From positions 1 to 27,680 of the forward strand of contig CAXNAD020000141.1 in NCBI GenBank assembly GCA_964200185.2: 27,680 bases of DNA, given 5' to 3'. The translations under genes and the position numbers were made by a program. Positions 1 through 13,300 of the stretch are shown piece after piece. The DNA comes from Choristocarpus tenellus KU-1152. Its lineage: Eukaryota; Phaeophyceae. Positions within the stretch are counted from its first letter, which is position 1; every line of letters starts with the position of its first letter. The notes beneath the pieces are model-generated. The model saw only the letters and a program-made list of their open reading frames with translations. It had not been told where the DNA came from and did no database searches.

Positions 1-1089
1 CACTTTATCCCAGTCAATTTTGGGTCAAGCCCATCCATCCTCAATGAAAAGCTCCATCCTCAATTTTTGAAATCGGCTGTTAATTGGCGTTAGAAAGATG
101 TCCGGAAATCTCGAGTCTTTTTTTGGTAGCGCCACGCCGACCGGTCAAACTTGGGCAGCGACAAACCTCGGACCAGTTTTTTGCAAGGAGTTCAGCCAAC
201 CACTTGATTTGTGTCCGTTTTGAAGTCGTGACCTTGAAATTGCGCCGGAGATATTCCCCAGCGTTTTTGGCATTCTTTGATCGGGACATAGCTCCCGTTC
301 CCTGTAGCCTGGATATTCTAGGATACAAACCTTCAAAAAAAGCTCTTGTCATACCCTTTTCATATTTGATATATACATTGTTGCGTAACTAACTGTTGTG
401 GTGTTCATGTGAAAAAAACTACGATTGCCACAGTGGGCGAAGGTACTGGTACAACCTTACTGTACGTTTTCTGTCTTACTGTTCTTGTGAGTAGGACCTT
501 TATTGGGGTACATATTGGGTGTGGGGTGAAGTTTTGAAGAAAAAAAGCGTAAGACTAATAAGTACATCTTATGGAACTACCAATATTTAATAGAAATAGC
601 TGTGGAAGTGTCAAAGGACCAAACCTCTCTGTACAAGGGGCAATCACAATCACCAGACTGAACTCTTCTACCTCCGAGGGTGAGACCAAGTTTCACAGGT
701 CTTGCCCCAACATATCAAAGTCATTTGAGGAAATCCAGAACAGAACAAAAACCTGAATGCACAACAGATGTCCCAGAATGACATAATCACAGCAGAGAAA
801 TGGATCGGTCAGAATCGGAATGGATCTTCGTTCTGACAGTCCTTTTTGGCTGTTTGGTCAAATCTGGATCTTATGGGTGTGGTTGGTTTTATGACTTGGT
901 CGGTATGGGCGAGTTCTAATGACGCGGTTGACGCGCGCAAGTGTGTGTGTACATAGTACATGTGAAACTAATAATTATCATATTTGTTTGTATGGTACAA
1001 CTGGAAGGTATACCCTGTTCTTGTTTGCACTTACACTTTTACTTATAATATCAAAACACCACTTGAAAAGTGGAGAAGAGAAGAGAAGC
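1..1089. other. Upstream non-coding region
   Basis: I see no supported gene here. ORFs of 90 to 100 codons run on both strands over 80..392 but overlap each other, and neither has recognisable motifs or good splice sites. The first 350 bases are somewhat more GC-rich than what follows, which could mean an old repeat, but I find no second copy in the window. An AT-rich stretch around 1040..1055 lies just before the proposed start of the large gene; I do not claim it as a promoter. Confidence 0.4.
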
Positions 1090-1371
1090 ATGACGATGAC
1101 TGATACCGAAGAAGAGGAATTCATCCTATCAGAATCTGCTGAGCATCAATGTGGTGTTGTAGTAGTAGAGGATAAAAATAGAGATGGAAGCGGCGCAAGG
1201 AAAGGGAACAGGAAGAGGAAAGGAAAGACATCAGAAATCCAACTTTCAACGAAGGCAATCTTGCTGTCCAAGATTGCAAAGATCGCATCGGTCAGCAGAC
1301 AATCTCCAGATGATGCTCTCAGTGAGATGTATAGCCTACTTTCGACACCGAACGCTGCAGAATTCCTCAAG
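1090..1371 (+). CDS. Candidate exon 1, acidic then Lys/Arg-rich N-terminus
   Basis: Ninety-four codons from ATG 1090 (a second in-frame ATG is at 1096) to a clean donor AAG|gttagt, ending in phase 0. The protein begins MTMTDTEEEEF, then has a basic segment (RKGNRKRKGK) that could be a nuclear localisation signal, then an amphipathic helical region ending in AAEFLK. The reading frame is open upstream to 919, but that part is hydrophobic and low in coding character. I prefer 1090 because the acidic and basic protein character begins there. Family not recognised. Confidence 0.45.
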
Positions 1372-4300
1372 GTTAGTATTGATCTCAAAACCCCGGCGAA
1401 AATTTGGACTTTCCACAGTGAGTCTTCCTGTGGTATGAGTATCCGCGATCGCATTCATTGTTCATATTGAACCACACTGATTCTAGTTGTGCAGGGGTGG
1501 GTGAGGGCATCCGCTAAGTATCTAAAAGAGCTGAATATCAACTATTTCACCAAGACTGTCAACTCGGGGAGGTGGACTCTAACATGATTTCCTGGACCAA
1601 TTTCTCACGACGTTAACCTTCGTAATTCCCAACACATCTTGCCCTGAATATGTTATCGCTTGCACTTCCTGCGCCTCGCAGGACGCAAAATTCCAATACA
1701 TACAGACAATGTTCGCTAGCTTGAACATCCTGTTGCCTCTGGCTCTCAAGTCTCGAGAAAAAATGTCGATCTTCCTCGACTGCCTGGAAGTGTTCGAGGT
1801 ACTGTACTACTCTGGAGTACTACATACTTTTTTGTATATAGACTCTTCTACCTAAAGCTTGAGAGACACGAGACTGGGGGATGATTTACACCATTATAAT
1901 CTCGTGCCCAGGGATGAAGGCGCAGTGTTGGTAAATTTAGTAGGGTATGCAATGACCTAAATTGCACAGCACTGAGTTGTGTAGCCCATTGAGTCTACCT
2001 GTTCCTATAAACCTGGACACACACACCCTGAGCCAATACCTACAGGGTTCTCGTTTCGACTGGACACCCTCCTCAATGCAGTTGAGTTGGGTTTTTTTTT
2101 TGTTACTTGAGGAATATATACCGCAAAGTGGTAGGATCAGTCTAGTTGGGCCTTATCATACTATTTGACTTTTGTGGGATCTTATCAATGTATGTCCAAG
2201 TGTTTCATTTTGATGTATGTTCCCTCCCTTTCTCTCTCCCTTGCTTGCACAAAAGTAGACCTCCAACCTGCACGCCTTGTGTGAACTCAAGTACCGAGCC
2301 TTCCCCCTCGATCTTCAATCTTGCGCCGTTGGTTTCAGTTCTAGCACCTCTCCTCCCGTCACCCTTCTCCGGGTTTGTCCTGTGGCAGGACCATGAGGAT
2401 TTTGTCCTTCCGGTACAGTTTTATCGTCGAGTGGCCTTTGAGCAGGAACTGGAAACTATACCTCGGAGTAGTCAGCATTGGAAGAGGAGAAGGGAGGAAA
2501 GGGGACTGGCAGGTGGGAGCAACTCGCTGCCAGGGAACACAAAGGACAAGGAGGGCAGGGGGGGATTGGTGAGTGTAGTTCGTAGCTCTTATGCCTGCTG
2601 ACTCTGCAAGATTGCCGGATGCCTTGACCACTCTATATGCAAATGGGTAATAGAAGGTCCCTATAGTTTCACACACTGCATAAAGGGTCACAGTATCATA
2701 GAGGGTAGAGCCGCATCCATTTGGGGGCCAATATCCAATGTTCCGATTTTGATTATCGTGTTTGTTAGGAAGTGTCAATATCCTTGTTCGGGACATATCT
2801 TTTCATAACGTACACATTTCACCTAACCCGAAACAAATTGGAGTAGGAAATATGTCATTAAAAACCTGTGAGAAGCCAAGCCCTAAACGGGCAAACAGGG
2901 TAAAACTCGTACCCTCTAAGATACTTTCACTCTAATGCTTTATCATTTCGATTTCTCTCGAATTGTATTGCACTTGATTTGAGTGCATTGCTTAAAGCAC
3001 ATATTTAGAAGATACCAGGGGCAATGGGCTAAAGATGAGGATATGAAACTAGCTTAACTCCATGGTGAATCAGAGCCGGGAAAATGCAACTTGGATACAA
3101 TGTGAAATTTAAACTTCTAAAAAAAAATCGACCTTTGAGCAACATAAGGGTTTAGCATACCTTATATTGGAGTGCCTAGTGTTCAATGAGAAGGGGAAGT
3201 TGGACATCACTCATGCAACGAACTGTCGACCAATGTGTCGCTCTTTTGTCGGGATCCTCTACAATGTAGGAGGACCCACCCTCATCGTCCATTTTAGAGA
3301 TATCTATATTCTGGTACAATGATATGATCATGTTCCCCTTGCATTTTTCCCAAATCCCTCGAACCCCAGTGCACTCTTGGGTTGCATCGCTTTGCTGACA
3401 CTCATGATCCCCATTTGTTTGGGAATACACTTTTGTCCTTAAACCAATTTGCTGGTATATTTTTCTTGGGCTTCAACACTTGGGTCAATTCTCTCGGCTT
3501 TTAGCCCATTCCCTCTTCTGCCCTCAGTGAGCTCCGGGAGCACCTATGCATGGAAGGTATGGACTACCGCCTATGCCACCACAAGACCCTAGCCACCACA
3601 ATCGCTTATGCTTTGCTAAAGATGTGGCCTGGCTCTGAGGACTTGGTGAGGAGTAGCTGAGAGGAAGTATGGTATAGAACGAGTGACTGGAGGAGGGAGA
3701 GGGGGGAGGTTGGGTATCAGGTCATGTAGAATGTTGATCTTGGAAGAGGGATGAATCATGTTAATGATGTCTAGAGGGTAAGAAGGAGGGATGCAAATGT
3801 CGGTATTGCTTAGCCTAGGATGTTTCTGGAGCTTTCACTACCCAGAAGTTATTCAGAACTGGAACACTGTGTTCCTATTGATCCATTGCTTCTATCTCAT
3901 AATCACACGTAAATGAAGTGTGTACATTTGATTTGTCAAAGTCCTTCAAGTGCTCAGTGGATGCTTTGAATTCAAGTGGAATACTGCAAGTGCTCCACCT
4001 CCTAGATCAACCCTAGGATTGCGTTTTTGTATATTTAGCCATTTGGAGATGGACCTTAAGTTGCGTATTGTGCACAATTATATAAACTCCAAAGATTGGA
4101 GGATATGGTTTGGGTCCCTTGGACTGTGCTTGATTCCGTAATTGTCCCTGCAGCACATGCAGGTGAAAAGATGAGGGTATGGACTTTATGTTGCTTGATG
4201 AACAATCGCCTAAAACTTGTTGCTCAGATACATACTTGATTCTCATATGTGCCAGTCAGAAATATTTATGAAACTATTTGGCATTTTGATATAGATTTAT

Positions 4301-7300
4301 TACACAAAGTACAAAATCTGTTACCCCTCTACAATATCAATTGTGTAATTGTATATTATTAGTAGTAGTTAGTACACACTATTCCAATGTACTTTCAAGG
4401 TTATGTATATTCACAAGTATATGCTAACTGATATTTTGCAGATGTTGTCAGGAGGAAAGTGCTCTTTGTGTCATCCTCCATCACTCAAAGCACGATCAGC
4501 AATGAAATAACAAACACAGGCAGCCAAAGTGTCCTAGTAGTAGTGCCTCCGTCCTAGTCCCTTCTCTTTCTCAGATATGCTCTAAACACTAACCACAAAT
4601 ACGTCAAGTTGGGAAACTTAATCCTTGGCCTCAACAACGATCTCCTTCCTGTAGATATATACCTACCATTGCTGCTACTGGTTCTGTCACCATATGACAC
4701 ACAGCGTCTACGCCATGTTCTCACCCATCGATTATCCCTGCAACTCTCCGTCATTCCACATCTGAGCAATGATGTAGGGCAAAGCTCTCTTCGACCAGGC
4801 CGTCCTGGAGAAGGAGGAGCGGGCAGAGCCAGTATGGCTGGGCTTGGAGACCCTTTTTCAGGTGCTAATGCAGTTCAATGGTGGGCGAGGGGGTGTTGGT
4901 CATAGTTCTGACTTTCACGGCAATAATGAAAGAGAGGTAAGGTGTGTTACGTGGAAGGAGCTTATGAAGGAGTAAACAGCATGCATTAAAGAAAATAACG
5001 CCAGTCTCCTAGTCCATTTTCTAGTGGTGTGAACAATCGTTCTTCCTCTATATTACTTGCATATTAAAGGCATGCATGCTGCCTGTACCAACATATATCG
5101 GAGTAGCTGTACAGGCATACGCCATACGTATGCGTGTGGTGTCAATCTCAGACACTTTATCCATCGCCAAACATTGCTGCTATTACAAGCCAACATTTCC
5201 TACTGGTAAATCCTCTTAGTGGACCTCTCTTCTACTTTCTATATTCCAGCTTAGCTCAGTATTTTTTTATGGAATATAATAGAAGTGCTCTGGAGTAGTT
5301 GCTGTCTCTTGCGTTCAAGATTCAGTCCACAATCTCCTCAAAATATTTATCTCTGTAAAATTTGTCTACTTTCATTGAACTTTTTAGTACCTGATGAAAT
5401 CGAGAGTCAGGCACCTCATGAAGAGGTTTCTGTTTGCTCTTGCTGTTTGTCGTATTTCTGATTTAACTTCAAAAATGTTCAGAGATGGGGTTCTTTACTC
5501 TGAGAGATTGCAGGGTTTGTAACCAGTGAGTAACAGAGATATCAAGGTTGTCGAGATTAAGCATTGGGTTCTGTCATTTTTTAGATATCGATTCTGAAGC
5601 ACTGTAGTTTCTAACATGATGTGTAGTTTGGAGTATTATGTGAATAATAATGTAGTATTTATAATACTACTAATAATTATTATAATATGCCTGTTGGTTT
5701 GTTGCCCTCCCTTCGACATGCAGACAGTTGAGCCAGGTGAGGATGGGGATGAAGAGCTCAAACAAAGTAGGGACAGAAGACATGGTGAGGAAGATGAAGC
5801 CAATAGGACAGAAAACACAAACCTGAAACGGAATGAGTTTGACAGAGAGTATGTATCTGAGGGTAAAAACACTCAGTCAGGGGACTCTCCAAGAGCGAAT
5901 ACTCAACACCCACTCCACCCTCCAGAACCCAGTTCCCACGCTTCTGCCATGATTGTGGGTAACTACTTCAGGGCTGAACCTGATACTTGTGCAGCATTTT
6001 TCCAAGATATCCTGCCATTCATTATGCTGTGCATGCCCCTCCTTGACTCTTGTCGTACAAGTTATGGCCAGTCATGGAGAAGTGGCCAGGGGAGGGTCCC
6101 TGTCTTTATGATAGGCATGCTAAGGGCACTAGTAGACATGACAAAGTGAGTGAGGAAACAACACTCGATGCCTTGAACTGGCCCTCAAACTAACCCCTAT
6201 TGCCTACTGCAACCATAATATTGTAACAGGATAGGGTATTGAGTAGATCGTATCATTGTATGGGTATTATGAGTATAGGGTTACAAGTACGGATTAGAGA
6301 AAATTGGGATTTGTAGAAGATTAGCATTCAGCAGTGAGGTTGTAATTAGCTTCGATGAAGGAATTGATTCTCGCTAGGGGGGAAGACAGTGATTAGGGTG
6401 TGTGCATTAATAAAATATGCTTTTATGTAATCTGGAAATAGAAAAAGTTCCAATCACGAATAAGAGATATCACTTGTAACTAGTCAGTCGTTTTCCCTCT
6501 GTATTTCCAATTCCTCTTTCTTGCTTATCTTATTTTGTTGGAGTGGGCATCAACCACTTCAATTTTTCTTGACTCACACGATTGAAACTCAGTACTTACT
6601 CGTCTACACTTGCTTTGAAGTGTTGCTTGATGACCAGTTCGCTCTCTCCACCTTCCTACTCAGGGGGTTGGCCACATTTAACATGAGGAAGATGGTTGAG
6701 TCCTGTGTCAAAGAGGCCAAGATGTGGGGTAATCCGTTGTCTGCATTTGGTGGAGACCCCTACCTAACATCAGCAACCAAAGCCAATAGTCCTTCATACT
6801 CTTCCCCTGGCACTGTTAGAAGCAGTGCTCGGGCATCTGTCCAGCTAGGTACACTCCCTGCAAGTATTTTCAAACCTAAGCCACTAGTAGTACACTTAGT
6901 CTGTGCCCACATAACAATTCCTTCCATTTATATACCACTTGTAGATTTAGTTAGGTCAGTGTTCATCCCATCAGCCGTTCCCTTTTTTTGTACATATCCT
7001 TTCCTACTCATATTATTACACTTATTTTGTTTTCACAAACTATGCTCCTATGCTTATCACCCATTCAAAATGTGCAGATGTATTTTGTGGTCATGACGAT
7101 GATGAAGAGAACGGTTGCATTGACTCAAACGTATCTGGGGGGGGTGGAGGCTGTCCATTTGGGGTCAATTTTTTCATGTCATGATTTTTGAGTGATTTGG
7201 TTGCATACGTCAGATGGATAATGTAAATGCACTTTTCCTGATTTTGGCCCAAATGGACACGCTGGTGTAGACCCCCCCCCCTCCCCCCCCCCAGATACTT

Positions 7301-10300
7301 TAGGTCATTGCTTGATTATTCACCTCACACTATCTATCAGAAATAAATAATACCTAGAACTACACTATAGAGGTCTACTACAATGGACAAAATATCGAGA
7401 TTGCTAAATATCTTACATTTCAAATTTTACAGTAGGATATCCACAACGAGTTTGGATTAACCATCCTAGTCTCACTTGATGTTGATTGTGTAAAGGCACA
7501 GTTGTTCTTGTCACACTCTCCAGACTTGAACATTGTATATCAATTCTTACAACTAGCTGGATTGTCTACTCAAACGGAACTTCAGATATCTATTCCCGAG
7601 AGCTTGTTCTCTAGTTGATTCGGGTGAATTGCATGGCTACATAATATTTTTCATTGCTGCCTAGTGTTGATGACCCTGGATAAAATTCCAAAAGAAAAAC
7701 GAAAACGTAATTTGTTGTGTATTATTTTGAAATTTCGTTCATTACTTCTCCATTAACATTTATATTAATCTCATTAGTGCTGTTCTCAACGAGGTTGACA
7801 AGAAGGCAGCACGGACCAAACGTGCAACGGGGAGTGGAGCCTGTCTCTCTGCAGGAAGTGAAGGTCTTTAAAATGATGTTGATGACCCTGAACAAAAAAA
7901 TAATTACTATATATTTCTATTGCATTGGTTTGAAGTTTCGTTCATTGTTTCTCGATTACCATCTTATCTGAATCTCATTGGTGCTGATCTTGAAGGGTTT
8001 GATAAGAAGACAGCACGGACCAAACGTGCAAAGCAGAGTGGAACCAGCCTCTCTGCAGGAAGTGAAGGTCTTAAAATGGAGAAGAATTCCAGACGTGCTT
8101 TGGTCCTTTCTTGCCTTGATATTCTGGGCCCCTCAGCTGGCTCCAGGGTTGTCAGGTGCATCTTTGGGACAGATTTTCAGTTACATCTTGAGACTATTGT
8201 CAGCGTTCGATCAAAAATTTTCCTATGAACAGAGTTTTTTTGTAGTGAGGGATATGTTTGTTCTTGTATTTATGGTTTGAGTTTCAGCCGTATGAACATC
8301 AAGAGGTAGAGGGGGTAGCAAAACCAGGTAACATATTTTCACCACCCGTTGAACAGCCTAGGAAGTAGGAACAAACACAATTCCATATCGACTGAAGATT
8401 GACATATCTATTTCCTAACGTCTGACTATGGAAGCAGAAGAGCTTCATTTTTTTGTGTTTTCTTTAATTCAACCTTTGTATAAATGCAGTCTCACACACT
8501 TGCTTGCATTTGCTACCAACTCATTTCTAGTCTTGCTCTTGAATTTTAGGAACACTATGTCGCAATGAGCCAATGAGATGCATTCGCCTAGCAACCTCAG
8601 AGTCTCAGCAAGGCTATACTTTTCGGCAATGTGTAGAGGACAGGGCTGAGTTTCAGATTAAGAGTAAACAGGACTAGCTGTAAGGGTTTGGATTACACGT
8701 GGTTTCAAGGTGATACAGCTATTGTATGTGGGTGTGGTTTTCCTGTACCATCAGTGCAGTATTTATAGATTTCTGGTACAATTGGACTCAACGTTGTGCT
8801 GGCACAGGTTCATAGGTTACTTGACAGAACAAGATCATGACTTCCCACAACAAAATAATGCACCCCCAGTCACTTCCTCTCTGCACTCATCAGGTTCTGG
8901 TTTGGAGTTAAATTAAACGCGAGGTACTCAGAGTTGCATTTTATGGGTGCGGACAAACATGCCCAAAATTCGGCATTTTTTTCAAATATTCAGAGGATAA
9001 TATCTTCTGAATTGTGTCTAAAAGTTAAAAACAATTAGAGAAATAAACACTCTCAGGTCAAACTTAGAACTTCATCCATAGAATGAGTGCATTGCAATAG
9101 ATTGAAAAACATACAGTACTCAAAATGCAAGAGGGGCAAAAACTGGGTAACTCTCATTTGTTTTGGTTCTTTATCAAAATGGTGGAAGATTGAGTATTTA
9201 GGTTCAGAAGGGGGATCAATCATGGGGAGCTTGATGTGAAGCACGGAATCGTATGTGGTTTCCCAGGAGGTCTGAGGTGAGTAGAAATTACCGCGATCTT
9301 GATTAGTGAGTTGAGCACGCTGAAATACAACTACCTTGTCGAACAGTTGCCACTTTGTACTCAGTAAGTCGTAAGGGCCTTTGCATGGGATAATTCTTCG
9401 TGATGTTTTTGTATGCCATACTACAACTCCTTACATTAATTATTATATATATATTATAACTATGATTATAATTTGTAGGGGCATTTCCGATTGAGGTATC
9501 CCTTCAATGTTTTCACTTCCTACTGCAGAGCATTTTCCCATGTTCTTGCTTTCGCTAGACTCTTTATTGCCCTTCTACCAGGATGAGATCTTGTGCGAGG
9601 CAGGATAAATGGCCATGGTCTTGTCGGCAAACTGTTACGAGAACAGTGAATAAGATAGATGCTCAGACGACGTGCTGTCATCCAGTATCTTACTGAATTT
9701 TAAACGAGCAAAGTCAAGAACTATCTTACATTTCAACAACCTCCTATCTCCTCGTATATTCATTTGGAATACTGATGCACGAAGATTGTGCAAGGCACGG
9801 ACAGAGTCCTAGGCATCCCCATTTGAGCAAAATTGGTTGAGAGGTAGGCGGGTTGTATTTTAACAACCCCGAGAAAGAAAGGGAAAAAATATGTCATTTT
9901 CTACAATTGCAGAAAGAGCCTGTGGTGAAGTGTGGTGTCATTTTATGTGTTGAAGGTGGAATACCGATTTTGCGTACACTATTGAGCGTAAAAAAATGAA
10001 ATAGAAGTTATTGCACAGGGTAAGAAATACGGCTTAGAATGCGAAAAGTCCCAAAACTGGCTACCTCTCAAATGGTTTGACTCTTCGTTTCGCCTTTACG
10101 GAGGGTTATATTGTTCGGGGGTGAGAATATTTTATAACAGAGGAATTTTTACTATCTTCTCTGACCAGTAGTTCGTTGACTTCATGAAGAAGTGATGGGT
10201 TGAGTCAATGATCAGCATTTTATATCTTTTAGAAGGACTTTCTTTTGGGTGGATGCTACAGTACTGTGCAAAAAGTTCAGTACAAACGTGAATTCGACTT

Positions 10301-13300
10301 TTCTGTGCGTTCCTACGGGAAATTTTGCCATTCTTATCGTTATTATGTCTAATAAGGACCTCCTAAATTGTTATGGAAGAAATCACTTCATTGGTTCCTA
10401 TTATACTGTGAATTTTGCAAAAACTGAACTTTACGATTTTTACATTTCGCCGTAACCTGACTATAACTATATTTAAAGCAGTTCATCTTATATCTAATAC
10501 TTGGTCCAATATCCTTTAGCGTCCACGACATCTCTGCATCTTTTTGGCATAGAGTGCACGAGATTCTTGCGATATTCCGGATTTATGTTTCTCACTCTTC
10601 TCGTAGTGCATCGAACAATTCATCCAGGTTTTTCGGTTTTCTGGACCTCTTTCGAACTTGCGAGTCTAGATGATGCCATAGGTTCTCAATGGGATTTAAA
10701 TCAGGCGACTGTGCAGGCCATTCCATCAAGGTCGCAGGCCACCGGTCACCTTTCAAATAGGCAAGGTTCTTCTTCGCCGTATGTTTCGGATCGCTGTCTT
10801 GTCTGGAACTCCAATTTTGTATTTGTACTAAACTTTTTGCACAGTACTGTAAATATATAAATGACCTCCACGTGTTCATCATTAATGGATTACATTCCTT
10901 GTAATTGGAGGGAAGGTGCAGCAGCTCCACGTATTATGTGTAGATGCTGAGGACTCACATGCATTAACGAGAACTTATTGCTGTAACTCCAAATGTATCA
11001 AGGCAAGAAACTCGGAAGCTAGAGATGTGGGGGTGTAGAGCACAGAGCAATATACTCTAGAACAACCCAATGTACAAATAAATCTTCAACATGATCCAAC
11101 TTCACCACACGCAATATCATTGTAAGTTATACTCATAGTATGTACTATTCGGAAGTATGCATTTATAGATGTACTCTCAGACTACAATAATACAGTATGG
11201 GCTGAAAGTATCTGGGAGGGGGGGTGGCGGCTGTCCAATTGGGGCCCATTTTTCGATGTTGCGATTTTTGGGTGAATTTGGTTGCATACATCGGACGGAT
11301 AATGTAAGTGCACTTTTTCTGGTCAGGGTCCAAATGGACACCCTGGTGCAGACCCCTTCCCCCTCCAGATACTTTGAGCCATGAATGTGACACAGTATGC
11401 ACGTAACACAGTACACAGGTCGAAGATGCCTACAACTCATATCATCTGCATACCTTGAAAAATGTCAGCCCACACAACTTCATCCTTGCGCCAAGCTCAT
11501 TAGACTAAGAAAGGGCACAATGCCATGCATCACTGGTATAATGTATACCACTAGAATTCCACTACAAGTGTCATAGTCCATACAAATCACACCCGACCAC
11601 ACTCCATGCCACAAGCACAGTCACAGCAACTTAAGCCTCAGACCCCACCTCACAACACAAACTACTCTCCACAAAGGAGAGCCGAATGTGTAAGGCTTCA
11701 TACCATACATTGTGCCAATAACACGTCTGGAACCCACTGTATAAAGATCCTACTTTCGGACCCTCACACTCAAAAGTCAGCCAGTGTTGACAGTATTGTC
11801 TCGAAATCCTTGCCCCATACATCGTAACAATTACCGTTAGTGAGGAGCTCATTGAGGGAGAAACCAGGGCAGTTCTGAGAATGGCAGTTGCAGAGGCTGT
11901 GCAAGGTCTTGGGACAACATGGGGGAACAATGGGGGCGAGAACAACAACAGGGATCAAGAGGTTAGAGTGTTACATATTTGTCATCTGAGCACACGTGGA
12001 ATACTGGTTGCAGTTATGGTGTTGAAAATATGTGGTGGTTCTATGCTCGATTGCTTGCATCCTTGAACAATAATTTCTCATATTGCAATATTTCAATGCA
12101 TGTGTGAAAAAAAACGCTTGATCCTACAATCTCCTGTCACGCCTCCCTGGAAAGTCGTCCAGCAAAGGCCTTGATGCATCAAAATCGCCCCCACCAGATT
12201 TAGTGCACTCTGAAAACTGAGACTGTTGCTGTAGAGCTCTTTGATTGTGAGTATCAATCGCCCTGCATAATATATCTGGCATCCAATCAGTAGCTGTTGT
12301 ATATAAACCTGCACCTCAAGTTTTTTTTTCTTGCCGAAAAAGTGATTGATCGTTCTGGGAGGGCAGATCTTGATTAATCAGTTCCTACTGCTCATTGATC
12401 AACTTGGTCTAGGTTAGAGGGCAGCTTGCCAAACCAATACCTCACAAAGGACAGAGCTGCTGCAGCTTTGTACTCCAAGAATCTTAGGGTAATCAGATCA
12501 GCTAGCACCCAAGATTTAAAAAAGTATTCCCACGTAGCACCACCTCCGAAAGCAATGAAGGGGCAAGCTTTCAGAGGCTCTAGGAGTATTGAGGGCGAGG
12601 GATGTAAAGAATGAAGTCGGTGAAAGCCAAGAGGTACAAAAGGAAGGAGCAGATCGCTTGGAGGGAGAGCTTGATTTACCATCCTCCCAATATAGTCATA
12701 AATATTCCTAAAATTATAGATTGAAGTGATGGAGAAAGTTGCACTATGAGTATGTGAAATACACTGAACCTAGCCTTTAGAGCTCTAGAAAATCTATTCT
12801 ATTGAACAAAATGATTATATTCACACCGTGGTCTCCTTTCCTCAATATTGATATTACCAGTTGTCAAGAAACAAGAGAACACCCCTACACCCCTGCCACT
12901 CTCCTACTCCCTAATAATGTCAGGAGGAAATATTCCAACTTCTTCATCGCATTGCAACGGATTCTATTGTCAGCGTCCGGCTTGCTGCCCTTGCTGCAGT
13001 TGGCAAGGTGTGGATACATTATGATACACGAATTTCACGGACCACTCACTGCCCCAATATAGATCATTTCGTGTACTGATGTTGTGGAAATTAATTAAGA
13101 ACATTAATATGGAAACCCCGCTCAAAACGTTTGCAGGGATAAGCATTTATTACTATGCTATGGTGTTTGCCATCGTTGTTTCATTGTGAGTGGAAATTGG
13201 ATACTTGTCAATTTAACCATTGTGATTTAAATTTTGGACCTTCGTGTTGATGGCAGATATTTCCCCTTGACAGTGGTCAAGCTGGAATGCTTCTTCTGGA

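Noticed and set aside
80-392. Overlapping ORFs of about 90 to 100 codons on both strands
   Set aside because: They occupy the same bases on opposite strands, have no motif, and have no supporting splice or start context.
2359-2796. 145-codon - strand ORF
   Set aside because: It lies over exon 4 and runs into the MITE-like repeat; it is a shadow frame.
10249-10455. 68-codon + strand ORF
   Set aside because: It starts at the inverted repeat of the Tc1-like element and lies in its non-coding tail.
11163-11440. Three overlapping ORFs of 71 to 87 codons
   Set aside because: All cross the family-A MITE-like element, and the Gly/Pro runs come from its G and C tracts.
12426-12614. Possible Lys/Ser-rich exon
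   Set aside because: It needs an extra exon to fix its phase and would interrupt the HEAT spacing between exons 13 and 14.
12392-12682. 96-codon - strand ORF rich in Phe, Trp and Leu
   Set aside because: It looked coding, but there are no usable splice partners, and the + strand exons on both sides join in phase without this region.
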